A stretch of DNA of 28,366 nucleotides, from NCBI GenBank assembly GCA_946803715.1, contig CAMPET010000265.1, positions 49,624 through 77,989 on the forward strand, given 5' to 3'. The DNA is from Beroe ovata. Its lineage: Eukaryota; Ctenophora; Nuda; Beroida; Beroidae. Both the position numbers and the translations under genes were made by a program. The notes under the pieces are model-generated. The model was not told where the DNA came from, searched no databases, and saw only the letters and a list, made by a program, of their open reading frames with translations. Shown here piece after piece: positions 1 to 10,545 of the stretch; position 1 is the first letter of the stretch, and every line of letters begins with the position of its first letter.

Positions 1-80
1 CACACACACACACAGTACACACACAATACACACACACAGTACACACACAATTCACACACACACAGTGCACACACACGCAG
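1..80. repeat. Interrupted (CA)n microsatellite at left edge
   Basis: Runs of CA broken by 'gta', 'ata' and 'att' triplets begin at the first base. The same CA/'cagtacacac' type of sequence occurs at the right edge of the window (28338-28366), which suggests that assembly stopped at simple repeats on both sides. Confidence 0.95.
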
Positions 81-820
81 ACAAACATTGAGAAGACTGA
101 GCTGAGTACTGGTGTTACGATTTGGACAACAGGAAGTACGCGTGTCAGCAGGTTCCAATTTCAAATAAACAGATTTCTTCATTATTGAACTAAAAATAAG
201 ATGAACGCACTTTGCAATTGTCATTATCTGCACATCAATCAACACATATCTCCACTTTGTTTCATTTTAACAAGCAGAGATTGAAAGTGCATGTTTGTAA
301 GTGTAACAAGTACTGTTCCACGCTCGACTTGTTACTGGAAATAGCACTAGAAACGTCACTAGAAGCGTCATAATATGACACAAGTCAATAGAAACAGGAA
401 AATAGGTAGGTATGTACACACGTTACGAGCACCGTTAGACCGGCACAAGACCTGCATATGACTGCTGACTGGCGCCGAAGTGGCAAACGGACTTATGCCC
501 CTCGTTACAGAAACATAGTGAACACGGTGTAGTAGGGACGCGACCCATGGATTGTATTTTTCACAAACATACTAGGGCATAATATGTCAGCCACTGTCCA
601 TCACTCCATCATCTTGAGTACTGCGGGTGTGTTTAGTACACACTGTGTATTGGATTGATTATGACCGCCCTCTCCCACGCCAATCAAAGACCAATGAACA
701 GTGAACTGGACTATAATCACTGTTGTTATAGAAATTGTATTGCACTATAGCCGCGTTTAATGATAGGACGATTTGGGCTACTCATACTGCAGAATGGATC
801 ATTGGTATCATCACCTGAGA

Positions 821-863
821 ACTTGACTATCATACTTGACTATACTTGACTATACTTGACTAT
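821..863. repeat. 10-bp tandem repeat, about 4 copies
   Basis: The unit 'tatacttgac' is repeated head to tail, with the first copies slightly diverged. It is short and non-coding. Confidence 0.8.
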
Positions 864-1042
864 ATTATGTACTTAATAACCCTCCATAGAACTCCCCAAA
901 ACAATATATTACGCCATCTTGTACCTACCGTTCTTGATATCAATAATCATTTAGACACTTCCACAGAATAGCTTCATCTGTGGACTAACGTTCAGCTGTG
1001 TATGTATCTCTATATCTGTCTCTGTGTGTGTGTCTGGGTCTC

Positions 1043-1100
1043 TCACACACACAAACACGCACACACACACACGCACACACACNACAAACACACACACAGC
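1043..1100. repeat. (CA)n microsatellite with an N
   Basis: CA-rich tract with 'cacgcac' and 'acaaac' interruptions; a single N at 1083 marks an unresolved base or collapsed repeat length. Confidence 0.9.
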
Positions 1101-1597
1101 ACATCAAAATAGAGTATTAAGGCTATCCAAGACGCTAATTCACTGATATCACATATCATAATTGATAATTAGCTGGCTAATGTAATTTTGAGTCGATCAC
1201 TTGAGAACATTTGATTGATTGATGATTCTATTTTGACTACTGCACCAAATGGAAGCTTTTGACACGACTGAGTTTTACAGAGAAAAAAGCTAACTATGAT
1301 AATTGTTTACGAGGCTACCAAAGGACTGGCTCGTGTAAACCAATACTGATGTTACCATGGTAACTGCAACCTTATAGCCTTATATACCCCAGAATCTAAT
1401 TACAGACATTTACTTTAACACGTTGTAGAGACTAGAGAGCATAAGTGGACAATAATTCGGGCGATTTGGAGCATAAAAACTCGATTCTAACGTGGAGCTT
1501 CAACTTGTCAAATATGGCTGACTTTTGAGTGAATTTGGAAGGCAACAGACACACTTCTAAAAGAGTAATTAACTTCTAAGTTCAAATATATCACAAC

Positions 1598-1603
1598 TTT
1601 ATT
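1598..1603 (-). terminator. Poly(A) signal AATAAA of the coiled-coil gene
   Basis: TTTATT on the plus strand reads AATAAA on the minus strand, about 200 nt after the stop codon at 1804. This is the only canonical signal close behind the gene, so it is a plausible 3' end. Confidence 0.6.
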
Positions 1604-1803
1604 ATACACAAAATTCTTACATCATATCATAACGTTAGCTATATCTGTATTCTGTGCTATGGTATCATTATCAGTCAACAACTCAAGAGTCAAGTCATTT
1701 TGGAAGACATTAAGTTCATGAAATCAACAGGAAGTTTGACCAGGTTACAAACTGTGAAGTGTGAGCTCACTGACGCATGATATGTGTCAAAAGAATCGAA
1801 TGA

Positions 1804-2952
1804 TCACAATTTAAAGGAAGATATGTTGCTATTGGACGACACAGTGTTCCTACTACCAGTGGATTTCCTCTGATTAGAAGATATTCGTGAGGATACCCCA
1901 TTAGGTAAAGATCCGACTTGAGCAAGTTGTTTTTCTAAACGCTTCACCATGGCTGCAAGAGCATCATTCTCATGCTGAGAGGCTAACAGCTCAGCCTCCC
2001 TCTGTTTGAGTCTCTCTGAGAGTTCTGAAACTTGTTTATCATATTGATCACGAAGTGAAGCTTCTTGTGATAAAGATTGATGAAGGTTGTAGAAGAGTCG
2101 CAATGACTGGAGCTCTTCCTCTAGCTTTGTGACCTTGCTCTTCAGTAAATCTTTTGATTTCTTAATGGAAGTCAGCTGAGAATCCAGCTTCACGCACTTC
2201 TTCAGAGCAGTCTCTTTCTCAAACTTTAACTTGTCTAACTCTGAGGAGCTGGGCGTGGAGTTACTTGTGTCATTCAATAACTTTACCATGGTTGCTTCTA
2301 CTCTTTTCAGTATTTGATCACCATCTCCCAGCTCCAAATTGTCATTGTCCAGAAAGATTGTTGGTGATTTGACATTAGGAAGCGCATTCTCTTTCAAGTC
2401 ACTAAAAGAACCACTGTCAGCACTATTTGAGGTAGCAACTGAGCAATATGAATTACTCTGTTCTGCTTCAAGCTGGTTTATTCTATCCAAGTATGATTTT
2501 TCCTTCTTCTCATTTAGAATTTTCATATGCTCCACAGTTTCACTAAACTTGAGATCAAAGTCAGATCTCATAATCCTCCGACTTGAATCAAGAGTTTCTA
2601 GCTGTGCTTGCAGATTATAGATGTCAGAATGAAGCTTTTTATTTTGGTTGACAATGTCATCAACTCTTTGATAAAAACGATCGTCTGATTCAGGACTGAA
2701 GTTTTCAGTTTGGGAGGATGTTTGTTGATATTCAAAAGAAGGTGAAAAGCACTGAATTTGTTTTGATGTTGCAGAAATCAGTGAGTTGCATTTGTGGCAA
2801 GTAAGTCTTTCTATTTGATCTTCAAGCTTCCTTTGACAATTGAGACTTTCTTCATATTTTTCTCGAAGATGTTTGATGGTATCTTCTGCTTGTACAATAC
2901 TTGAATTTACCAACACATCAAGTTCATCAATATCAGAATCATGACATCTCAT
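1804..2952 (-). CDS. Coiled-coil protein, 382 residues, unassigned
   Basis: A single uninterrupted frame of 382 residues. I do not recognise the family. Heptad-rich, charged segments with few prolines lie at about residues 20-55, 95-170 and 240-345, separated by Ser/Asn/Asp-rich linkers; the last 40 residues are Ser/Asn/Arg-rich and probably disordered. A CHKC pair near residue 52 is the only cysteine feature. No signal peptide or membrane segment is visible, so a cytoplasmic or cytoskeletal/centrosomal/trafficking scaffold is the natural guess, but that is inference. The ATG at 2952 is the first Met after an in-frame TGA 9 bases upstream. A 5'-UTR intron is possible, because a donor-like ATTCAG/GTATGAG lies about 60 bases upstream. 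The gene is divergent to the myotubularin gene. Confidence 0.75.
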   Translation of the reverse strand: MRCHDSDIDELDVLVNSSIVQAEDTIKHLREKYEESLNCQRKLEDQIERLTCHKCNSLISATSKQIQCFSPSFEYQQTSSQTENFSPESDDRFYQRVDDIVNQNKKLHSDIYNLQAQLETLDSSRRIMRSDFDLKFSETVEHMKILNEKKEKSYLDRINQLEAEQSNSYCSVATSNSADSGSFSDLKENALPNVKSPTIFLDNDNLELGDGDQILKRVEATMVKLLNDTSNSTPSSSELDKLKFEKETALKKCVKLDSQLTSIKKSKDLLKSKVTKLEEELQSLRLFYNLHQSLSQEASLRDQYDKQVSELSERLKQREAELLASQHENDALAAMVKRLEKQLAQVGSLPNGVSSRISSNQRKSTGSRNTVSSNSNISSFKL

Positions 2953-3520
2953 GACTTTTCACATGGAGCTGAATCATTGAATGCCATCAACTGGATTATT
3001 GTTACAACTCATACCTGAATTAAGGAATGATTAGAAACTATGTATTGTAAGACACAGTAAGTTGAACATTGGAGAAATGAAAGGTTCGGCATAATATTTA
3101 CAATTTATAGGCTACAGCTCATGTACATAGTAAACTTCGACAAAAGATGGCATCTGAGAGCCTGATATGGACATCTCAACATCTGCAATTCCCTATTTCC
3201 AATTTCAATGGCATGATGACAGTATGACACATAGACTTGATAAAAGCAAGATCAAATGAATACTAGTATTACGACGAATAGATTAATCCTACTTTACGAA
3301 AGAGGCGTATTTCAAAAGTAAATAAATCTTATTGCTTATATTTAATTTCATCATCCGAGGACGGAAATGCAACAAAATTTTCCATTAAAATTTTCACATA
3401 TATACAGTACAAATGGAACTGGATAGTTTTAGAGTGTTGTTCTTGATAGGTTTCTTCTGCCGTCGGAGCCGCGCAATACAATGCAAATGGTTATTCCGCC
3501 GCGCGCAGTACCCGACGTAC

Positions 3521-3598
3521 TTGTAGGATTTCACCCTACCCTTGCTGTCGGGGCGGATTGAAAATCGCGCGCACCGACGGTAGGGTAAAATCCTACAA
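3521..3598. mobile_element. MITE copy A (78 bp, perfect 9-bp TSD)
   Basis: Non-coding element with terminal inverted repeats TTGTAGGATTT...AAATCCTACAA; the pairing extends inward through CACCCTACC / GGTAGGGTA with one mismatch. It is flanked by the identical 9-mer CCGACGTAC at 3512-3520 and 3599-3607, a target-site duplication. It matches copy B but lacks about 38 internal bases, so it is an internal-deletion derivative. Confidence 0.92.
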
Positions 3599-3890
3599 CC
3601 GACGTACAAATTCCGCCATGGCGAGGGTAACAATAAATTTTTGTTGTCAAATGCATTACCTGACCTGCAGTTTCTTGCGAGCGTTAACATGAACAAAGCA
3701 TCTGACAAATTCTTTTTTAGATTTTATCTGACTTCTGTTTCTCGCGCGCGCGTGAAACAAAGGTTACATAAATTATGTGCACACGTTGCGCGCCCCTGTT
3801 CTACTCAGTGAACTGAAAAGTCGTAGAACGCGCGGAGTATTTGGGTCACGCAGCGCGGGAACAATAAATTATTAAATTCTGGCAAATGAA

Positions 3891-4006
3891 TTGTAGGATT
3901 TCACCCTACCCTTGCTGGCGGGATTTTATCCCTGGCAAGGCCAAAGGCGTCGGACTCGGGGCGGATTGAAAATCGCGCGCACCGACGGTAGGGTAAAATC
4001 CTACAA
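3891..4006. mobile_element. MITE copy B (116 bp, perfect 9-bp TSD)
   Basis: Same termini as copy A and the longest of the four. The perfect 9-bp duplication GCAAATGAA lies at 3882-3890 and 4007-4015. The right half carries the GC-rich stretch 'aatcgcgcgcaccgacgg' shared with copy A. It has no coding capacity, so it would depend on a transposase encoded elsewhere. Confidence 0.92.
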
Positions 4007-4142
4007 GCAAATGAATTTCACGACTTTTGTTCAATGTCCATCATAAACAATTCACACAAATAGTGATGGAGTTTGCATGGCGCACGCAACATTTTTTAGC
4101 ATCACAATTTGTCAATTTTGGCTGTTGATGATAGCCCCTATT

Positions 4143-4233
4143 TTGTAAGATTTCTCCCTACTTTTGCTGGCTTGATTTTATCCCTGGCGGAATTACAATT
4201 GTGTGGTGCCGAGGGTAGGAAAAAACCCTACAA
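4143..4233. mobile_element. MITE copy C (91 bp, decayed TSD)
   Basis: Ends TTGTAAGATTT and AACCCTACAA, with more mismatches than the other copies. Flanks GCCCCTATT (4134-4142) and GCCCCTGTC (4234-4242) agree at 7 of 9 positions, as expected for an older insertion. The inner sequence 'ggaattacaatt' is shared with copy D, not with A/B. Confidence 0.82.
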
Positions 4234-4334
4234 GCCCCTGTCGTGGATTTCATCGCAACCTAGCATCACCAGGCAAAGTCAATTCAACATGATGAAATGC
4301 AAATAGACTCTTAGAGTCTAACTAGTCTTCAAGA

Positions 4335-4426
4335 TTGTAGGATTTATCCCTACCCTTGCTGGCGGGATTTAATCCCGGGCAAGGAATTACAATTGCCTGG
4401 CACCGACGGTAGGAAAAACCCTACAA
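4335..4426. mobile_element. MITE copy D (92 bp, near-perfect TSD)
   Basis: Ends TTGTAGGATTT and AACCCTACAA. Flanks TCTTCAAGA (4326-4334) and TCTTCAAGG (4427-4435) agree at 8 of 9 positions. With copy C it forms a subgroup carrying 'ggaattacaattg' in place of the GC-rich inner part of A/B. Confidence 0.88.
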
Positions 4427-4981
4427 TCTTCAAGGAAGAAGCAGTTCTTTTGAGATATCAATTACCAGATTTGTAATTAAGTATTGACTTAGAATTGAGT
4501 GTTATGATATTTTATTCTGAATGGGTTGGTTAGTCGAGTTGTACTTCAATGTTGGTTCTTTCATACTCATTTTGTAATGAAGTTCACAATCAATTGAAAA
4601 TGTGAAAATGATTAGCAAGTACTCCATGTGAAGAGATTGTAGTGCAACAAACTAAATTCAATGAAGTCCTAAGCCCTTGTTCCACTAATCTATTGGCAGC
4701 TTTTTATAAATATTAGTGGTTTTGTTATTAATGGCCTTTATTTCAGTCACAATATGCTGCCAATCAATCTATGATAAATGTGACTCAACCTCAAAGTCAT
4801 CACAAGAACCACCAGTGATGGCTGAAGCTTAAGCCCAATTAAAAGCTTTGGTTGATTGATTTAGAAGCAAACATTTCAGTTGCGCTGTTCAGTGATAGTG
4901 TGTAGTACATTCATGATTCATGGTTACATCTACAAATCATACAGGATGTTGTTCCTTTCAACATTACAATGTCAAGATTGA

Positions 4982-7900
4982 ATGAGTAGTAGGTTTTATA
5001 AAGACGTCACAATTGCATTACAACAAGTTTCTGGAGTTGATGACTTGATTGGGGAGGATGTAGATCATTTCAACCCTAAGGCAATTGAAGAGGACCAGCT
5101 TGTTTCAACTGCTGTTGAAGTCACAGGTTTAGTCCGAGTTTTGCTTCAGGACCCATTTTATTCCTGCTATCGTCTTGCCTTTATAATAAGATTCATTTCA
5201 GTTGATGTTATCAATGATCTACCTGAGGGCTGTGGAAATCATCTCATTCTGTGTGCTGTCACCTGTGGAAGAGATAAGATTTCAAGGATCATGCACCAAC
5301 CTGATCCTGAAGCTCCAACTACTGTAAAGGTTAGTAAAATTCCTCTTCTAGAAGTGTATACTGTATAGTGCATATGCCATTAATGCCAAATGTCTCATGG
5401 GACTGTACCAAGCCATCATATTAGATCTGGCTTACTTAGTCTATTAATTCTACCATTTAAGGGAGGAATAGAGCTAACACTGAATCTAGAACTTTGCCAA
5501 TAGATAGGATAGATGTATGTATCCTTCTTCCCTGTCAGGAATCTGACATCTTTACCAAATTATTTGTACTGAACTAAAATCCTGAAGCAAGTCCATGATC
5601 CATTGCAGATGAATCACTTAGTAACTCTGAACCTACAAGCAATTCGTCACAAGGATGGTTCATTCTCTCCCCAAGTGCAGTACATAATCATCGACATGTT
5701 TATCAGCTACAATGACAAGTATGGTGATTTGATTTTCCTTCCTGAATTTTTTGATTTTAGACGTTCCAAGCTTACCTTGGCAGTCCATCTTTTCCAAATC
5801 TGTGCTGCTGAATTTCAAGGAAGCATATAAGGTGCTGCTCCTGAATGGTGAATCAATATTCATTGTTTGGATTCTCAAAATCTCAAAACCTCCATTGTTA
5901 ATCGCCCAGGGGCAAAGACAACGAGTTCATCGGCCGAGTGCTAGTTCCTGTGTTACAGATAACAGAGAGGAGGCAGGAGTTTGTGGGTGTTGGGGGTACA
6001 ACCCCCGGCAGGAATTGTAACTCACGACCACGACTATCTTACGCAGCAAACCTGGTGCAAATGCCCCCTGTTAGTTATTTTCAGATGACAATCACGATTG
6101 TATGTGACACATTCAGCATAGCAATTGTTGTATTCATGGGTTTCTTCTATTTCAGGATTTTGATGATTGGCTGGGACGGGATAAGAGGAGTGATCTTGAG
6201 ACAATGCAGTACACGATACTGCTGAATGAGAGTCTTCAACCATTTCCAGGTTAGTAACCAGAATACCAACTCAGTGAAGTATTCAAAAACTTTAATTGTC
6301 ATCAACTCAAAAGTGGCTTTTTTTAAGAGTAGTGAACTTCTGATATCAGATTTGTCACATAAGTGGCCAGTTTGCGGATGCCCTCAAACGTCAAATTTCT
6401 TAGGACTGGACTTCAGTTATTGGGTATTTAATGATAGGCTGACACATTTTCCCACAGGAGTGTTTGAGAACATCGAGATTTATATTCCCCAAGTTACAGT
6501 TGAGATCTGCGATGAGACTTTCCTTGCAAATGTTTACTTTACGAATTTCAGGTTAGTTACGTAACTTACCTTTCTATCCGTAATTACATTGTTTTCCAAT
6601 AATCATGTGGTACAGTGTGACTTTTTCATATCCTTATTTTGGACAAACCGACTTTCTGGAAGACGCGGACGAAATCATGTAGTGATCTCAGCGCAAAATC
6701 CACATGTTTTTCGCCGCGCGCGCGTGACGCGCGTTAAATTACGTTCCTGGGCGCGCGGCCTCTGTTATACAGTCCTTCGTCTGCGCGCGCAAATTTGTTC
6801 CACATTGCGCGCATCGCATTGTTATTACATGAATTTTTTTACGCATTGTTATTTTATGAATCCTTTCACCCGATGGATGATTTAACCGGCTTCAAATGAA
6901 ATTGATATACGAAATACAATGAATGAATGATGTACACAACATCAAATTACAGATTGGCAATTGTAGCGATTGGAGAAGACGTGAAGCAGTTTTCGAATTG
7001 GATCACATTTTCGAATATTTTGGACATCACAAAAGCACATGTTCACTTGGTGAGACTTATGTTTGATCATATCAGATATTTATATCATCTTGTTAATTAT
7101 CTATCCATCATTTATCAACAGAGTCATCGTAAAAAGGAGTGCTGTTACTCTATCAAATGCTACGATTGTCGAACAGTAAAGATCTACACTCCAGCGCTGA
7201 GCACCAAGCAAAAAGTCAAGAAACAAATCGACGATAAACTTAACGTTTTCGGGAAACATTTAGGTAAATAATCCTACAACGTAGGAAGCATTTCAAATAG
7301 AACTTATCCCGACAGCATATTTTGTCAGATACCTATTCATAACTGACGAATGAAGCTTTACCGTAGACTAGGACATAATTATAATGTGCAACCGCAGGAA
7401 ATGAAGATTGGGAACCTATTAGAAGCACGACAATCTCAGCTTTTCAGGAACCTGACATATGTTCCAGTGATGGCGAAGCTATTGAGGTGAATGTGGATGT
7501 GATATAGTGTGGTGTGTACTTCTACTGATTGATACCAACAAAGCTTATTTCTCTACACGCTTCATTAATAAGTTTACACTCACAAGCGAGATCTTGCTCT
7601 TCATCTGCCATACCTCCTTCTCTTTCCAACAACATTTCCCCGTTGTTGCAGGAACAAGCCGATGAGAATTTGTCTGAGACGGATATGTTACCTAACGGTG
7701 GCACGCTCTATCGGCCCAAGAAAACGGAGGACACCACCACAGAGGTTAGTTGCGTGTTTGTTGCATATAATAGACACTGGAATATCGGTTCCTTGAATGG
7801 TTTTCAGCGTGGTACGTTCTCAGTAAAATATTCAGTGAAAATATCCAAATGTTCATATAGTTGATGAAAAGGAAGTTTTGTATAAACATCGAACAGTTGC

Positions 7901-10545
7901 TGTTTTCAGGAGGCGGGTCGTTTCCATGAGGTAGAATCGAGTGATGATGATCTTATTGATGTACCGGAAGTTAAAATAACAGGTTCATCTCGGTCTGGGG
8001 GGTTTCGCTGCAACAACGTCCCTGTGACAATGAAAACATACTTCTGTTGCTAAGATCTCTGTTGATAAGATCTCTGTTGCTATGACTTCTGTTGCTATGA
8101 CTTCTGTTGCTATGAATTCTGTTGCTATGACTTCTGTTGCTATGACTTCTGTTGCTATGACTTCTGTTGACAAGACTCGCTTCTCCTCAGGGAAATCTGA
8201 TTTTGGTTCTGTTGAAAGTCTCGACATGTTGAATGAGAGGAGGCGGCTATCAACTCGAGCCAGCTCGATGAGTGTGTCCAGCTTTACGAGCTACCTCGGT
8301 GTAGGGCCAGCTGTGAGTGTTACTTCACAACTTTGTGAAAAAATACTTATATCTCAAATCTAAATTATAAAATGCCATAATGCCATGCTTGGGATGTAAC
8401 TGCTATCTGTGTCTCACTCTCAGTCGAAGTCCCATAAGTCAGAGGGTAGGCGAGCGAAACCCCGCAAGAACTGGAGTCACATCAAGAAACTCCAGCTAGA
8501 TAGTATCAGACTCATGGTGCGGCACAACCAGTTCAACACTGACACCTGCGCGCCGTGGCACATCCTTCTCCGGGTGATTCCGGTGTCAGACAGGGTGGGT
8601 ATCACCCGGTACAAACCTGACATCGAGCATAACCGACAAGGTGAGAGACCTTGTTCAGGTGTGTATGTGTTCTTGTGTCATGTGTTATTGTGTCATGTCA
8701 AAGCGTAGCATATGTTGCAGGTTGGTTGTGTCCTCTCTGTCTTGTTGCCGTCAGTTTCATACTTTTTGAGTCAAATAGGACTAGAAAACGGAGATAAGAA
8801 TTCTCTAATTTTGTCGCCATTGCAAGGTGACATGAGAGGATGGATGAAGATAGACAACACAGATTACAAGTACTGCAAATCGTACCCTCCCATTTTCTAT
8901 GTCCCGGTAAAGGCCAGTGTTCCCTTCATCCTCAACAGTGTACTTCAGTTCAGGTAACTCTTTTAAAAGATATGCGAAAACGCTGTTTCTAGTTTCCCCG
9001 ACTGCATTGCAAAATAGCAACTAGAGATATCCTTCTTTAAAAGAGTGGGATAGTATGTATAAAGTTGGACCGATATTTGGACAGTTATGCGACTAGCACT
9101 TTCCATCACAGATCGAAGTGTCGGATCCCCGCACTATGCTGGCTGAGTAACAGTGGCGGTATCATAGTGAGGAGTGCTCAGCCCCGGATTGGGATATTCC
9201 AGAAGAACAGCAAGGAGGATGAGATGTTTCTGAGCGGAGTCCAGGAGATGTCCCGGGGAGACCTGCCATTCATGATATTCGATGCCAGGTACGTGGGAAA
9301 CACTCTGCGTGGCAAAACATCCTTCGTTTCATCGCTGCAAACTTAAAAACAAGTGATAAATTCGAGATAAGATTGTCCGTTCTGAAGTTGTATCCCACCA
9401 GATCAAAGATAGCTGCAAGAGGGAATAAGATGAAGGGTAAAGGAACTGAGGATGTAAGCAACTACAAACACACTAAACTGACCTATCTGAACATGGCTAA
9501 TATCCACGCTATTCGGGAAAGTCATGAGAAAGTGATAGCTGCCTGTAGCTCCCCTAGTACCAGCAAGTGGGAGACGCGCATTGAACAGACAATGTGGCTT
9601 CACCACGTGCAGAGTTTAGTGCGCGGCTCCTACTTCATTAGTCAGCACGTGGAAAACGGTGGCGCGGCCCTTGTCCACTGCTCTGACGGCTGGGACCGGA
9701 CAAGTCAACTTGTGGCGCTCTCGCTGCTCCTTATCGACCCCTACTACCGGACATACTCCGGTTTTCAGGTTCTGGTAGAGCGAGAGTGGCTGAGTTTCGG
9801 TCATCGCTTCCATGATAGACTGGGTCTTGCTCACTCAAGTCAGAGATCACCAATATTCCTCCTATTTCTCGATGCGGTGCACCAGCTTCTAGCCCAATTC
9901 CCGACTTCTTTCGAGTTCTCCCAGGACTTCTTGATAGTTCTGTGTGATTTGTTCAGCAGTGGGTGGACGACGACATTCCTGAAGAATTGCCCGCAAGAGA
10001 GGAGCTCGACGAACAGGTTACAGTTGTGGGACATATTGGACGGGATGAAGGATACCCTCACAAATCCACTCTACATCCCCAACAATGACCAATCTGCTCC
10101 CGTTATGGAACCCACTCCATCTTCATCATCTTCTCCCACTCTCTCTCCCTCCACTCCCATTCCCTCCTCTCTCCCAGCCTCTCCAACTCCAACCTCTCCC
10201 ACTCCCTCCACTCTCTCATCTCGTGTTCTCGTACCTCACGTTTCCATCCGGCACATGCTCATCTGGCGGCAGTATTTCCTCCGATTTGACTGGTGGAAGG
10301 AAGTGTTGGAGGATGACCGACAGGAACCTATCGTTTGGGTACCCGACAAGACCGTACAGGTGTGCCACATGTGCCGTGTGAAGTTCAGTGCGTTGCGGCT
10401 CCGCCGTCGTCACCACTGTCGCTCGTGCGGTATGATATTCTGTGGAACGTGTGCCAACAAGAAGATTTGTATTCCTCTGAAGGACTTTGCTCATCCTGTA
10501 CTGGTTTGCAATAAGTGCTACACTGAGCATACTGGGTCGAATTAA
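4982..10545 (+). CDS. Myotubularin-type phosphoinositide 3-phosphatase, C2-like + PH-GRAM + FYVE
   Basis: Exons read here: 4982-5329, 5609-5718, 5910-5982, 6156-6249, 6458-6551, 6953-7049, 7122-7263, 7398-7486, 7652-7744, 7910-7982, 8191-8312, 8424-8640, 8827-8953, 9112-9288, 9402-10545. All joins are GT/AG and phase-consistent, giving 3,000 nt, 999 residues. Visible domains: a C2-like fold (about 64-172; '[14 protein letters not shown]' is a typical C2 strand end); PH-GRAM (about 209-319; 'YFTNFRL', 'YSIKCYDCR'); an acidic/Ser-rich insert (about 320-450); the phosphatase (about 500-860) with 'IFDAR' and catalytic HCSDGWDR, Cys712 and Arg718 intact, hence predicted active on PI3P and PI(3,5)P2; a Ser/Pro/Thr linker; and FYVE (about 929-995) with WVPD, RRRHHCR and VCNKC, which binds PI3P on endosomes. 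The phosphatase resembles the MTM1/MTMR1/MTMR2 group more than MTMR3/4, although FYVE is usual in MTMR3/4. The start is uncertain: the Met at 4982 directly follows an in-frame stop, has a poor context, and upstream exons may exist. Phosphatase and FYVE exons are near certain; the first three exons are less so. Confidence 0.8.
6552..6952 (+). other. CpG-rich intron 5 of the myotubularin gene
   Basis: 401-bp intron between two PH-GRAM exons. 6711-6812 is dense in CGCG/GCGCGC, unlike the neighbouring introns, and loosely resembles the CGCG-rich stretch at 3740-3850 (see findings). Confidence 0.55.
8043..8177 (+). repeat. 15-bp minisatellite, 9 units, in a myotubularin intron
   Basis: Nine consecutive 15-bp units (consensus 'tctgttgctatgact') fill most of the 208-bp intron 7983-8190. 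The unit length is a multiple of three, so the array stays open in more than one frame and could be mistaken for coding repeats. Splice-phase reasoning places it in the intron: the upstream exon frame meets TAA at 8051, while donor CAG/GTTCAT (7983) and acceptor CTCCTCAG (8190) join in matching phase. Confidence 0.85.

Larger units (their letters stand above)
81..1597. other. Spacer without recognisable gene
   Basis: No long ORF or splice-consistent exon is seen. It holds a short 10-bp tandem repeat (unit like 'tatacttgac', about four copies at 821-863) and a second CA microsatellite at 1043-1100 containing a single N at 1083. The right part may include downstream sequence of the minus-strand coiled-coil gene. 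Otherwise I see nothing in it. Confidence 0.6.
2953..4981. other. Divergent spacer with MITE cluster and CpG-rich patches
   Basis: Sequence between the minus-strand coiled-coil gene and the plus-strand myotubularin gene. 2953-3430 is plain AT-rich sequence. 3440-3860 is unusually rich in CGCG (for example 3740-3752, 3788-3795, 3829-3835), which could mark a promoter-type region or a GC-rich repeat. Four small inverted-repeat elements sit at 3521-4426. 4436-4981 shows nothing beyond AT-rich sequence; upstream exons of the myotubularin gene could lie here but none is convincing. Confidence 0.6.

Noticed and set aside
3394-3708. 104-residue minus-strand ORF
   Set aside because: Runs through MITE copy A and a CGCG-rich stretch; composition and position indicate a chance frame.
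7268-7286. Short TCCTAC...GTAGGA inverted repeat, possible fifth MITE
   Set aside because: Only the 6-base ends match; no inner family sequence and no 9-bp duplication. It is probably chance next to a splice donor.
8082-8190. Plus-strand (SVAMT)n as coding repeat of the myotubularin
   Set aside because: The upstream exon frame cannot reach it without a stop, while a phase-matched intron 7983-8190 removes it cleanly.
7985-8227. Minus-strand repeat ORF (ATEVI repeats)
   Set aside because: It is the antisense reading of the 15-bp minisatellite in the myotubularin intron; unit length of 15 keeps any frame open.
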